A stretch of 64,000 nt of DNA from CAZFJG01 sp964410915 (GTDB lineage: Bacteria; Synergistota; Synergistia; Synergistales; JAFGMB01), in the NCBI GenBank assembly GCA_964410915.1, contig CAYPIU010000002.1:88739-152738 (forward strand). The letters run 5' to 3'. The notes beneath the pieces are model-generated. The model searched no databases, was not told the DNA's origin, and saw only the letters and a program-made list of their open reading frames with translations. The position numbers and the translations under genes were made by a program. Below are positions 1-8,339 of the stretch, one piece after another. How positions within the stretch are numbered: the stretch's first letter is position 1; every line of letters starts with the position of its first letter.

Positions 1-1
1 A

Positions 2-97
2 CCTAAAAGGGTATGCAGAGCCCTTCTGGTTCTTGAAAGAGCAACTATGGGAAGGGATTCTCATGTAATAATTGTCGGAGAAAATCTCGGCTATTGA
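2..97 (+). CDS. 3' end of an upstream gene (partial)
   Basis: An open frame enters from the left edge and stops at TGA 95-97, giving a 31-residue C-terminal tail that ends in GENLGY. The tail has an ordinary protein composition with hydrophobic and glycine residues, and the next gene follows on the same strand after 76 bases. I do not recognise the family. The call rests only on an open frame of modest length at the window edge, so it could be chance. Confidence 0.4.
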   Translation, partial: PKRVCRALLVLERATMGRDSHVIIVGENLGY

Positions 98-173
98 CCG
101 ACAGAGATCAAATATCAACTTTTATGTATCCTGATAACAAGATACAGTATTATCTCTCCTGGAGGGAAGATTA

Positions 174-1169
174 ATGCCCAAAAGAGAACGAATCGCACTG
201 GTAATAGCAGGCGGTCAGATCGGAATGCAGTTTTCCGGCAAACAGAATGGAAATGAAACAAATCTGTCCGAGGAAGAAATCAGAAAATGGATACCTGAAG
301 ACCTTTCTGTAAACCTCGAAATAATTGACTGGAGCCATCAGCCAAGCAGTCATTATACAATGAGAATGACTACTGATCTTATTCATATTCTCAATGACCT
401 GGTAATTGATGGCATATCCGGTATAGTTGTCGTCAGTGGAACTGACAGTATTGAAGAAATGTCGTACCTCACAGATCTTCTCTGGGCATATCCACAGCCT
501 GTTATTTTTACAGGTTCAATATTACCGCCAGAAATGATAGGCTCAGATGCATCTATAAATCTTATTCAGGCAATAAATGTGGTACAGTCCCAGGCCTGCT
601 GGGGTCTTGGCGTACTGGTCTGCTTTCAGGATCAACTCTTTGCGGCATCAGAGGTAACCCAGATCAACAATCACAGGCGAGCAGCATTTACAGCCCTTGA
701 TAGAGGTCCTATCGCTGAGATCATTGGTGAGGATGTGGAGATCCTCAGAGCTTATAAAAGAGGTAAGGTCCTTGAAGGGGATTTTTCTCCAGCGAGGAAT
801 GTTGAAATGCTATGGGCCTGCCTGGGATCCAGTGATCATCTTATAAATTCTCTTGCTTCAGATCATGGAGATTCCATAGACGGACTTGTAGTTGCTGGAT
901 TTGGTAATGGTAATGTTCCTCCTAACTGGACTCCACACATAAAATCACTGCTTAAGTCGAAGATACCTGTACTTCTTACCTCGAGATGTATGAAGGGTCA
1001 TGTAAGAAGGATGTTCAAATTCGAAGGAAGTGTAAGCCGATTACTGGACAGCGGTGCTATTAACGGCGGGAATCTGAATCCGCTTCATGCAAGACTGAAA
1101 CTATCTGTAGGTATAGGTGCAGGCTTGAAAGACGATAACCTTGCAAAATATATTCTCGGTAAATTTTAA
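174..1169 (+). CDS. Asparaginase/glutaminase-family protein, catalytic residues altered
   Basis: This 331-residue protein has the fold markers of bacterial L-asparaginases (AnsA type): an N-terminal GGQIGMQ block, SGTDSIEEM near residues 88-96, and the central TGS and SD elements near 113-125. Its length is normal for a cytoplasmic type I enzyme and no signal peptide is visible. In the family the first block reads TGGTIG and its Thr is the nucleophile; here that position is Gln15. The Lys of the second catalytic triad, in the segment VTxxN, is Gln163. Thr90 and Asp91 are kept. The enzyme may therefore be inactive, or may act on another substrate. GGAGGG lies 8 nt before the ATG, and a terminator follows. 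Confidence 0.8.
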   Translation: MPKRERIALVIAGGQIGMQFSGKQNGNETNLSEEEIRKWIPEDLSVNLEIIDWSHQPSSHYTMRMTTDLIHILNDLVIDGISGIVVVSGTDSIEEMSYLTDLLWAYPQPVIFTGSILPPEMIGSDASINLIQAINVVQSQACWGLGVLVCFQDQLFAASEVTQINNHRRAAFTALDRGPIAEIIGEDVEILRAYKRGKVLEGDFSPARNVEMLWACLGSSDHLINSLASDHGDSIDGLVVAGFGNGNVPPNWTPHIKSLLKSKIPVLLTSRCMKGHVRRMFKFEGSVSRLLDSGAINGGNLNPLHARLKLSVGIGAGLKDDNLAKYILGKF

Positions 1170-1210
1170 AAGAAGGGTCGAGGAGGAATTAACCTGACTC
1201 TTCTTTTTTG
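1168..1210. terminator. Bidirectional terminator
   Basis: A 12-bp stem (arms 1168-1179 and 1196-1207, one G-T pair) is followed by a T run on the plus strand and T-rich sequence on the minus strand. It separates the converging asparaginase-like and TSUP genes. Confidence 0.7.
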
Positions 1211-1221
1211 TTTTCAAATAT

Positions 1222-1977
1222 CTACATTCCGGAAAGTGCACTTACAAGCATTCTTAAAGCACTTACAGTAACTACTCCTGTAAGAATGAAACGCAGCCAT
1301 TTATTCCCCTTGCTTATACTGAATCGTACTCCAAGATACCCACCGGTCATAGAACCAAGAGCAAGTATAAGCCCGATTTTAAGATTTACCATTCCATTCA
1401 TAAAAAATATTCCCAGGCTTATCATTGTATATATTGCAATTATTGTTACTTTGAGAGCGTTGGAATGAACAAGATCTTTACCAGCCAGTCCCACCAACCC
1501 CCATAAAAAGAAAAAGCCTACTCCTGCCTGAATAAAACCACCATAGACACCTATAAGGAAAAAGGCTGCTAAGATCACCCAGTCAGGTAAAGACTGCTGT
1601 CTCTGTTCTTCCCACATTCGGGGCTTGAAGACAAGCAAAAACGCCATAACAAGTATAAGGCTTGCTATTACAATCTTAAGAAGTTTTTCATCCATGGTTA
1701 TGGCAAGCGAAGTTCCTACAATAGAACCTATTGAAGCAGGAACGGCAAAAAAAACAGCTTCTCTGAAAGAGAGGACCTTCCCCCTTTTAAAGTTTCCAGC
1801 AGCGACGAGATTTTGAAGAAGTATCGCAACCCTGTTCGTTGCATTTGCTATTGACATATCAAGTCCGGAAAATACAAGCATTGGAAGCACCAGCAGACTG
1901 CCCCCTCCAGCCGTTACATTTAAAAATCCTGCAGCCACTCCTGTAAGAAGGATAAGAACAAGTTTAAAGATATCCAT
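1222..1977 (-). CDS. TSUP-family (TauE/SafE) membrane transporter
   Basis: This is a 251-residue integral membrane protein with about eight hydrophobic segments. The N-terminal GGGSLLVLP motif followed by the ATNR segment is the hallmark of the TauE/SafE (TSUP) family, whose members export or import sulfite, sulfoacetate or other small anions. It is a single gene, convergent with the asparaginase-like gene and divergent from the PPC gene, so the neighbours do not suggest a substrate. A G-rich Shine-Dalgarno (GGGGG) precedes the ATG. The family call is firm; the substrate is unknown. Confidence 0.85.
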   Translation of the reverse strand: MDIFKLVLILLTGVAAGFLNVTAGGGSLLVLPMLVFSGLDMSIANATNRVAILLQNLVAAGNFKRGKVLSFREAVFFAVPASIGSIVGTSLAITMDEKLLKIVIASLILVMAFLLVFKPRMWEEQRQQSLPDWVILAAFFLIGVYGGFIQAGVGFFFLWGLVGLAGKDLVHSNALKVTIIAIYTMISLGIFFMNGMVNLKIGLILALGSMTGGYLGVRFSISKGNKWLRFILTGVVTVSALRMLVSALSGM

Positions 1978-2112
1978 TTTGGGCCCCCAGTTAAAGGAAT
2001 GAAGAAATTAAAAACAACGAGAGTAATTCTATCATATGCAAACAAATTCCACTGCGAAGTGATAAAATGATAATCGAGGAAGACCTTAAGGGACAAGAAG
2101 GGAGATGACAAT

Positions 2113-2538
2113 ATGAGATATGCTGCTACTGACGAAATGATAGTGTTGAGATTGTCACAGGGAGATGACATTCATCAATCAATATCTCAGGTTTGTACAG
2201 ATAACAACATTGACTCTGCAGTTGTAACAAATGGGCTTGGGATGGTAGATTCAGTTATTTTCGGATGGTTTACAGGAAATGAATACGTCAATGAGAAATA
2301 CTCGGAAACCCTGGAAATATCATCCCTTAATGGAGATATCAGTTACAAAAAAGACAAAATATACGTACATCTTCATGGAGTCTTCAACCGTCCAGAACAC
2401 ACCACCCTTTCAGGTCATGTTCTTGAGGCAAAAGTTCATAATAACGCAGAGATATTCATAAAACCATTACAATCTATAGTTTTGAACAGGACTTTTGATG
2501 GCTGGTTTGAAGCACTTGCACCCGAAAAACGCTTATAG
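2113..2538 (+). CDS. PPC (DUF296) domain protein
   Basis: The 141-residue sequence is a stand-alone PPC domain (plants and prokaryotes conserved, DUF296). It shows the VTNGLGMVDSV strand, the VHLHG segment and the closing GHVLEAKV strand that carry the conserved histidines. Prokaryotic PPC proteins are small trimers; plants fuse the domain to AT-hook DNA-binding modules. No DNA-binding segment is visible here and the role is not known. It is monocistronic, with GGGAG before the ATG and a hairpin terminator after the stop. Confidence 0.8.
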   Translation: MRYAATDEMIVLRLSQGDDIHQSISQVCTDNNIDSAVVTNGLGMVDSVIFGWFTGNEYVNEKYSETLEISSLNGDISYKKDKIYVHLHGVFNRPEHTTLSGHVLEAKVHNNAEIFIKPLQSIVLNRTFDGWFEALAPEKRL

Positions 2539-2551
2539 AGAAGTTTAATCT

Positions 2552-2592
2552 ACAGGCAGGGTACTCTGGATATAGAATGTTATCCTGCCTGT
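2552..2592. terminator. Bidirectional terminator
   Basis: A perfect 9-bp stem (2552-2560 with 2584-2592) lies between converging genes and is followed on the plus strand by a T-rich stretch. Confidence 0.65.
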
Positions 2593-2607
2593 AAGTATTT
2601 TGTTATT

Positions 2608-3102
2608 TCAAAGTTTCTTAATATTCCTATAACTACCTGAAGTCAGTCTCGCCAGTTCAGAGGGCGAAACGGGGAAAAAACTATGATCAGAACCTGCTGC
2701 AGCCCAGACAGTATCATAGTTTAAAACATCTTCATCTATAAATACAGGCAGATTTTCCGGATACCCTACCGGAGGGACTCCACCTATCCTGTACCCCGCA
2801 TATTCCAGGACATATTCCGGTTTGGCCATTTTGACTCTCTTTGCCTGTAGATTTTTTCTTATCTTTTTAAGATCAACCCTGTTAACTCCCGACATCAAAG
2901 AAAGAACTGGCTGCTCATCAGCAACCAGGACAAGACTTTTCAATATCATTTCAGGTGAAACGCCAACAGCATTGGAAGCATCCTCAACTGTAAAAATAGT
3001 ATCCTCGGTAAAATATATTTCACCCTCATATCCATTCCTGTCGAGAAAACTTTTGACTTTTTCGACTGCTTTAGATTCTTCTGAGGAAGTACCTGTATAC
3101 AT
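2608..3102 (-). CDS. YbaK/EbsC-family aminoacyl-tRNA deacylase
   Basis: This 164-residue protein matches the YbaK/EbsC (prolyl-tRNA deacylase-like) fold. The lysine-rich stretch near residues 78-95 and the GGVPPVGY loop near 109-116 line the editing pocket in this family. Family members hydrolyse mischarged Cys-, Ala- or Pro-tRNA in trans. It lies 52 bases after the LysR gene on the same strand, so the two are probably co-transcribed. GGAGGG precedes the ATG. The exact tRNA substrate cannot be read from sequence. Confidence 0.85.
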   Translation of the reverse strand: MYTGTSSEESKAVEKVKSFLDRNGYEGEIYFTEDTIFTVEDASNAVGVSPEMILKSLVLVADEQPVLSLMSGVNRVDLKKIRKNLQAKRVKMAKPEYVLEYAGYRIGGVPPVGYPENLPVFIDEDVLNYDTVWAAAGSDHSFFPVSPSELARLTSGSYRNIKKL

Positions 3103-3154
3103 ATTAACCCTCCTGTAAATCCGTTAAATTACTCTTATGTCAAGGTTTCAGATT

Positions 3155-4051
3155 TTATAATAGATTATCTGAATCCTGCTTTACTCTATTCATATTCAAC
3201 AAGAAATCGAGCATTACACCCATTGCGTTTGTAGAAACAGTTCCATGTATAAGATAAAAAGTACGCCTGAGCGGAGGATCAAGGGATATTACCGCAAGAC
3301 TCCTGTTATTCATTACAGCTCTTCTTGACACTATACCAGCTTCTGCTCCACTTTCCACAGCATTAACAACTGCCATGACATGTCCAAAGTTCAACCTCGT
3401 TGAAATCATATCTATTCCCTGCTGGTGAAAGAATCTTTCCAGGACTTTCCTTGTTCCAGACCCCTCTGTTCTTCCTATAAAAACAAGTTCTGAAAGCTCT
3501 TTCAAGGCAATTGTTTCTCTTCCTGCAAGAAAATGATCCGGCTTTACCACCAGAACAATCTCATCATCAAAAAAGGGATGGACTTCAAAACCAGCAGGAT
3601 GTTTTTCCTCTCCGATGATAGCAAAGTCAGCATCACGGGATATTAGACGTTCAAGGGCAGTTTTTGAATCAGAGATGTTAACATCTGTCTCTATACCAGG
3701 ATACCTGGCAGAGAAATCGACAAGCAATCCTGGAAGAACAAAGTCACCTGGTATGGAACTCGCACTTAAAGAAACATTACCCGATACCTCATTTGACGCA
3801 TCTGCCACTTCTTTCAATATATCCCTTACTGAGCTTCGGATCTTTTTTGAATACTTGTAAACAATTTCCCCTTCCCTGGTAAGCAGCGAACATTTATGGC
3901 CCCTCTTGAAAAGCTTTACTCCAAGTTCATTCTCAAGGCTTGATATATGTTTGCTTACTGCTGGCTGAGATATTCCCAGGGAAGCAGCAGCCGAGGAAAT
4001 GCTGCCCTTTTCGATCACTGCTGTAAAACTTTCCATCTGACGGAATAACAT
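3155..4051 (-). CDS. LysR-family transcriptional regulator
   Basis: At 298 residues this is a full-length LysR regulator. The N-terminal winged helix-turn-helix (residues 1-60) contains SISSAAASLGISQPAVSKH, followed by the linker helix and a type 2 periplasmic-binding-like effector domain (about 90-290). It resembles the CysL/CbbR-like branch in its N-terminus, but the inducer cannot be predicted. It is divergent from the XRE-ImmA operon across about 150 bases that hold that operon's promoter, and upstream of the YbaK gene, either of which could be its target. Confidence 0.9.
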   Translation of the reverse strand: MLFRQMESFTAVIEKGSISSAAASLGISQPAVSKHISSLENELGVKLFKRGHKCSLLTREGEIVYKYSKKIRSSVRDILKEVADASNEVSGNVSLSASSIPGDFVLPGLLVDFSARYPGIETDVNISDSKTALERLISRDADFAIIGEEKHPAGFEVHPFFDDEIVLVVKPDHFLAGRETIALKELSELVFIGRTEGSGTRKVLERFFHQQGIDMISTRLNFGHVMAVVNAVESGAEAGIVSRRAVMNNRSLAVISLDPPLRRTFYLIHGTVSTNAMGVMLDFLLNMNRVKQDSDNLL

Positions 4052-4140
4052 GGTTTAACCCTCCCTGTATTTTCCCTGCTTATTATAGCTTCTAATAAGA
4101 ACTTGCTCGAGTAGAAATTTGTACTTTTATTCTTAACAGC

Positions 4141-4169
4141 TTGTCAACATTCATTCAATGATATATATT
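4141..4169 (+). promoter_or_regulatory. Sigma-70 promoter of the XRE-ImmA operon
   Basis: TTGTCA (4141-4146), a 17-bp spacer and TATATT (4164-4169) form a good vegetative promoter. It overlaps the upstream ATG at 4158, which supports translation of the XRE gene from 4200 instead. Confidence 0.65.
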
Positions 4170-4199
4170 TTAAGAAAGCATATTAAAGGAGGTTCGGTT

Positions 4200-4574
4200 A
4201 TGAGTTTGGGGATGCGTATCAAAACATTGAGAAAGTCAAATTATATAACACAACAACAACTTGCCGATAAGACAGATGTAAGCAGAATATACATTCAGGC
4301 CCTCGAGAGCAACAGAAGACTTCCTTCAATGAAAGTCTTGAACAGACTTGCAGAAGCACTTGACGTAGAGGTAACGGATCTGGTCCAGTCAATGCCATCG
4401 GATAAGAGAGGGAGACTTCATCTCGAAGAGATCCTTGATAAATCGGCAGATGTTGAAGTATGGTATAGAAGCAAGAAATTGAGTAATACTGAACTACAGT
4501 TTGTTCAAAGACTAATAGACGCAGCGCTGGAAAAGTGGGAAAAAGACGATGAGACCTCTGGAAAGGGAATATGA
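4200..4574 (+). CDS. XRE-family (Cro/CI) DNA-binding regulator
   Basis: The protein is 124 residues from the ATG at 4200, which has AAAGGAGG 7 nt upstream; an in-frame ATG at 4158 lies inside the promoter. The N-terminal 60 residues are a classic HTH_3 domain (ITQQQLADKTDVSRIYIQALE). The C-terminal half is helical and charged. Its stop overlaps the start of the ImmA-type metallopeptidase gene by 26 bases. Pairs of this kind are known as repressor plus anti-repressor protease (ImmR/ImmA of ICEBs1, or DdrO/IrrE), so the peptidase may cleave this repressor. Confidence 0.88.
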   Translation: MSLGMRIKTLRKSNYITQQQLADKTDVSRIYIQALESNRRLPSMKVLNRLAEALDVEVTDLVQSMPSDKRGRLHLEEILDKSADVEVWYRSKKLSNTELQFVQRLIDAALEKWEKDDETSGKGI

Positions 4575-4968
4575 AACCCCTGGATTTGAATACCCCTCTC
4601 CTCCGGAATATTTACCTGAATGGGCTATTGATGAAGCCTTAGAGTGGTCAGGTCTGGATGAATTTGACATCCTTGTAAAAGCAGAAGAACAAAGTGGAAG
4701 GCAACTTGATATAGAATATGTTGAAATGAGTCCCCGAATGTGGGGATTACATGTAGCAAAAGGGAAAAAAGCTATTATATATATCAATAGTATGCTTCCA
4801 CTGATATGGAGACGCTTTGCTCTTTTTCATGAACTCTATCACCTTCTGAACCATAAGAAGGGAGAATCTTTCTGGATGAGAACAGCTACTCCAATGACCA
4901 GTTTTGAACACCAGGCTGATATATTTGCCTGGTCTGTAATATGGCCCGAATGGAAGGAAGGCTATTAA
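4549..4968 (+). CDS. ImmA/IrrE-family metallopeptidase
   Basis: The 139-residue product carries the zinc-peptidase motif HELYH at residues 94-98 and a downstream EHQADIFAW segment that supplies the third ligand region, as in COG2856 (ImmA/IrrE/DUF955). In characterised cases such peptidases cleave a partner XRE repressor under stress and release its regulon. The partner gene overlaps upstream, and the stop codon overlaps the ATG of the radical-SAM gene downstream (TAATG), so the three genes are translationally coupled. No integrase or prophage genes lie nearby, so this seems to be a chromosomal stress switch rather than a mobile-element regulator. Confidence 0.85.
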   Translation: MRPLEREYETPGFEYPSPPEYLPEWAIDEALEWSGLDEFDILVKAEEQSGRQLDIEYVEMSPRMWGLHVAKGKKAIIYINSMLPLIWRRFALFHELYHLLNHKKGESFWMRTATPMTSFEHQADIFAWSVIWPEWKEGY

Positions 4969-5909
4969 TGATCAGAAAATCATTTTTTCTCCCTAATAAA
5001 AGTTGTCCCCACCGATGTATTTATTGTGATCAACATGCAATTACCGGGGAAATACAGGAACCAGATCGATGTCAGATCTTATCCGAAGTCTCCAGGGTCG
5101 GGAAAAACAGAAGTGTTGAAATATGTTATTTCGGAGGTAGTTTTACATGTCTACCTCTTGACATACAAAAGCAATATCTTGATACCGTACTGGAAACCGG
5201 TCCTGATAATTCTGTGAGATTCTCAACACATCCAACCTGTTTTGGAAATGAAGTTCTGGGCCTGCTTAAAAACTATCCTGTATCAATGATTGAACTCGGT
5301 GTTTCTTCCCTGGATAACGAAGTTCTTGAACAATGCCGAAGGGGATATGCCGCTTCTGACGTCATTACAGTTATTCAGGCTCTCCTCAAATTGAAATATA
5401 ACGTTGGAGCACAGTTAATGATCGGCCTGCCTCATCAGACTGAAGAAAGCACCTTTTCCGATCTTGAAACTCTGGCATCTATCTCAGGCGACAGCTCCCT
5501 GACACTTCGAATTTATCCATGTCTGGTTTTGAAAAATACGCAACTGGAAAAACTCCTTTTAAAGGGAGAGTATACACCCTTATCAATTGAAAATGCAGTT
5601 CGTTGGTCAGGAAAGGTGCATCGAAGGGCTATCGACCTTGGCTTTAAGATACAAAGGATCGGCCTCCACGAAACACCAAGTCTTAATAACTCTGTAATAG
5701 CAGGGCCACATCACCCTTCACTCGGAGAAATGGCCAGGGCATTTTCGCTTATACTCGATATTACGGGCAATGATCCATCAGGACCATGGAAGATACCTCG
5801 CCGGAATATATCCATGCTTCAGGGTCATAACAACTTCGGGATCAGGTCTCTTGCCGATATATCAGGTTTTTCCGTCCAGGAAATAAAGGCAAAGATCAGT
5901 TATATTTAA
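4968..5909 (+). CDS. Elp3-like radical SAM protein without acetyltransferase domain
   Basis: Read from the ATG at 4968, which overlaps the upstream stop and has GGAAGGAAG before it, the protein has 313 residues. The radical-SAM cluster motif CPHRCIYC (Cx3Cx2C) is at residues 13-20, followed by the YFGGSFTCLP stretch typical of the COG1243/Elp3-like group. Elp3 itself has a C-terminal GNAT domain; this protein ends before one. In Firmicutes and relatives such proteins are common and uncharacterised. Its coupling to an XRE-ImmA pair is unusual. Confidence 0.85.
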   Translation: MIRKSFFLPNKSCPHRCIYCDQHAITGEIQEPDRCQILSEVSRVGKNRSVEICYFGGSFTCLPLDIQKQYLDTVLETGPDNSVRFSTHPTCFGNEVLGLLKNYPVSMIELGVSSLDNEVLEQCRRGYAASDVITVIQALLKLKYNVGAQLMIGLPHQTEESTFSDLETLASISGDSSLTLRIYPCLVLKNTQLEKLLLKGEYTPLSIENAVRWSGKVHRRAIDLGFKIQRIGLHETPSLNNSVIAGPHHPSLGEMARAFSLILDITGNDPSGPWKIPRRNISMLQGHNNFGIRSLADISGFSVQEIKAKISYI

Positions 5910-6045
5910 CGTTGGCTTTCGATGAGGATCTACACCATTTATCATAGTTTAAAACTTGCTGTAAATTGACTACAGGTTGCTCATAGACTAAACTTGAGTG
6001 CATCTAACCCATAATCTTTTATAGATAGTTCAGGAGGTGCTCTTG

Positions 6046-6912
6046 TTGGATAACAGGCAACTTCAATCCCATCTGAGCAACAAAGTAGAATCTTTACCAA
6101 CAAAAGCAAGAAAAGTCGTAGAATACCTTCTCTCGCATATGAGAGAAGCAGCTTTTATGTCTATCGGTGATGTGGCTGATCATCTGGAAGTATCCAAAGC
6201 CCAACTGGTCAGAGTGTCGAGAATGTTAGGATTTTCAGGTTATTCTGAACTAAAAAAGGAACTTAAGAATGCAGTTCTTGAACAGATCAATCCCTCGGCA
6301 ACTCTGGAAACGAAAGATGCAGGACCAGAAAATATTGCCGAGAGAATATATAAATATGAACATGTTAATATTGATGATACCTGGAAACAGATAACTTCAG
6401 ACAAAGTCGAATTATTCAGGACCCTGATCGCTGAAGCCGCGGATATCTATTGCCTCGGGTGGGGAATTTCTGCCCTAATAGCAGAATCTTTTTTTACGAG
6501 ATTAATGGAACTTGGACTGAAAGGCGTTTTGATGCGTAGGGGATCACTCGCTGTAATAGAACAGGCAAGAGCTCTTAAAGAAGGCGACCTCCTGATCGTT
6601 TGCGAATTGCCCAGTTATGTAAGAGAGGTGACTGAATCAGTAAAAAAAGCAAAGGAAAAGAAGGCTAAAGTCATTACCATTACCGATAGCCCTGCTGCTC
6701 CTGTATGTAAATACGCAGATCTTTGCTTTTATGTAAGCGACAAAAGTCCTACATTTGGAAGCAGCATTATTGGACCTCTTTTCCTGGTCCATATCATAAC
6801 TTCCATATTAGCTTTCGAACTTGGTGATGAGGTAAGCAATGCACTGAAAGACCAGGCAGAAGGGCTTCTCGATGAAAGAATATATTATCCCTCTGATGAT
6901 CTTAGATATTGA
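6046..6912 (+). CDS. RpiR/MurR-family regulator (HTH + SIS)
   Basis: The product is about 288 residues: an N-terminal HTH_6 domain (residues 10-80, with DVADHLEVSKAQLVRVSRMLGF) and a SIS sugar-phosphate-binding domain (about 120-260). The frame has GTG at 6037, overlapping the AGGAGG site, and TTG codons at 6043 and 6046; the spacing favours TTG at 6046. RpiR proteins sense phosphosugars such as MurNAc-6-P or sialic-acid derivatives. No sugar operon adjoins, so the ligand is unknown. Confidence 0.88.
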   Translation: MDNRQLQSHLSNKVESLPTKARKVVEYLLSHMREAAFMSIGDVADHLEVSKAQLVRVSRMLGFSGYSELKKELKNAVLEQINPSATLETKDAGPENIAERIYKYEHVNIDDTWKQITSDKVELFRTLIAEAADIYCLGWGISALIAESFFTRLMELGLKGVLMRRGSLAVIEQARALKEGDLLIVCELPSYVREVTESVKKAKEKKAKVITITDSPAAPVCKYADLCFYVSDKSPTFGSSIIGPLFLVHIITSILAFELGDEVSNALKDQAEGLLDERIYYPSDDLRY

Positions 6913-6917
6913 TCACT

Positions 6918-6940
6918 GATATCATCCATGGGATGATATC
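6918..6940. terminator. Convergent hairpin
   Basis: A 10-bp perfect stem with a 3-nt loop (arms 6918-6927 and 6931-6940) fills the gap between two converging genes. The T tail is weak on both strands. Confidence 0.55.
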
Positions 6941-7624
6941 TTAAAAGTTTAAAATATCGCCAGCATTCATAATTCTAATTTCAGCATACTTGCTGGCTTT
7001 TGCAACAAATTCTTCAGGATCAGCCTTTATAAGATCAAACGTATTGTAGTGAACAGGTATAGCAATGGATGGTCTGATCATTTCCACGGCTCTTGCAGCA
7101 TCTGCCATGTCCATGGTGAAATTGCCTCCTGAAGGAAGAAGAGCAATGTCTATATTTTCCTGACGTAACAGCTGCATATCCATTGTAAGACCTGTATCAC
7201 CTGCATGGTAGATTTTCCTGGAATCCACCTCTATGAGAAAACCTCCAGGATTACCTCCAGGAAGCAGATCATCACCTTCCTGGACATCGGAACCATGAAG
7301 GGCAGGAGTCATTTTTACCATTCCGAAAGGAAATTTAAATGTACCGCCAATATGCATGGGATGGGTTTTCAGACCTTTTCGCTGAAATATACGACAAAGA
7401 TCAGCATTGGCAACAACAATAGCTCCGCTGTTCCCTGCTATTTCAACTGTATCCCCGATATGATCATCATGCCCATGAGTAACAAAGATATAATTAATTT
7501 GCTGAAAGTCTTCAGGGCCCACCGTAGCAGATGGATTTCCGCTGAGGAAAGGGTCTACTAAAGCTCTGAGCCCTGTCCCCTCAATATAACAAGCTGCATG
7601 CCCGAGAAACTGAAGTTTTGCCAT
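6941..7624 (-). CDS. UPF0173 metal-dependent hydrolase (MBL fold)
   Basis: This 227-residue protein is a compact metallo-beta-lactamase-fold hydrolase. It opens with FLGHAACYIEG, has the metal motif THGHDDH near residues 49-55, and further metal ligands at HAGDTG and VPVHYNTF. This order and length match the UPF0173/YtkL group, often annotated as metal-dependent hydrolase without a known substrate. It is monocistronic, with a clear AAGGAG site before the ATG. Confidence 0.88.
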   Translation of the reverse strand: MAKLQFLGHAACYIEGTGLRALVDPFLSGNPSATVGPEDFQQINYIFVTHGHDDHIGDTVEIAGNSGAIVVANADLCRIFQRKGLKTHPMHIGGTFKFPFGMVKMTPALHGSDVQEGDDLLPGGNPGGFLIEVDSRKIYHAGDTGLTMDMQLLRQENIDIALLPSGGNFTMDMADAARAVEMIRPSIAIPVHYNTFDLIKADPEEFVAKASKYAEIRIMNAGDILNF

Positions 7625-7683
7625 ATTAATAAATCTCCTTCCTTTGTCCCAAAAAAGGACATTCCTCCGTAAGATCTTTTTAT

Positions 7684-8109
7684 TTACCTGACGTTGATAT
7701 CCACCCTGAAATGATCATTCTGGTTTATCTCTCCTGATCTAATGAGGTCTTGCGCCACATCAGCTTTAACTATATTTCTGAATCCATCCATACTTAGAGG
7801 CAGTCTGGAAGACTTTGAAACGGCCTTGTGGGCAATAGTCTGGAAAATAGAATTATTGAATCCATTCTGTTCATTAATTTTCCAGGTCAACAGCTCAATG
7901 TCAAAGGTAACATTCCCTTGTCCCGATAGCTCCGTTCTAATACCTGGAGCAATATATTTTACAAGATTATCATTATCCAGATAATAGAACATGTTATCCT
8001 TTACCGGAACAAAGGAAAGAATAACAAATGCAAGTAAAATCCATATAAAAACTCCAACTTTCAACGCTTTCTCGGAAAAATAATTCAAAAGTGTAAGATC
8101 CAGTTTCAT
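7684..8109 (-). CDS. Membrane-anchored protein of unknown function
   Basis: From the ATG at 8109 the product has 141 residues: a short basic N-terminus, one transmembrane helix (about residues 15-38, VGVFIWILLAFVILSF) and an extracytoplasmic region of about 100 residues with no motif I recognise. The frame is open to 8289, but the extra sequence is poorly protein-like and the first ribosome site, GGGAGG, lies 12 nt before 8109. A terminator at 8276..8305 separates it from the aspS unit. Confidence 0.6.
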   Translation of the reverse strand: MKLDLTLLNYFSEKALKVGVFIWILLAFVILSFVPVKDNMFYYLDNDNLVKYIAPGIRTELSGQGNVTFDIELLTWKINEQNGFNNSIFQTIAHKAVSKSSRLPLSMDGFRNIVKADVAQDLIRSGEINQNDHFRVDINVR

Positions 8110-8275
8110 TGTCTTTGCGAGCCTCCCTCGATAACTGTTACTTGAATAACTGATAATATTATACATTAAGAAGAGAAATGAGATGGTTTCTTTCCACTTA
8201 TAGAAAGAAATATCTTTAACAAAAATAACACCCGTTCCCGGATATTGCCAGTTTTCATTTAAATCTGATACAAAA

Positions 8276-8305
8276 CAGGGGTACCCCATATATGAGGTAC
8301 CCCTG
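8276..8305 (-). terminator. Terminator of the hisS-aspS unit
   Basis: A 10-bp perfect stem (arms 8276-8285 and 8296-8305) is followed on the minus strand by TTTTG. It lies 35 bases after the stop of the small gene downstream of aspS. Confidence 0.75.
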
Positions 8306-8339
8306 AGTTTTCCCTTTGTTCAATAAAAAGATCATGTTG

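Noticed and set aside
4158..4199. Upstream start of the XRE regulator at 4158
   Set aside because: The region lies inside the TTGTCA-17-TATATT promoter, and ATG 4200 has a strong AAAGGAGG site.
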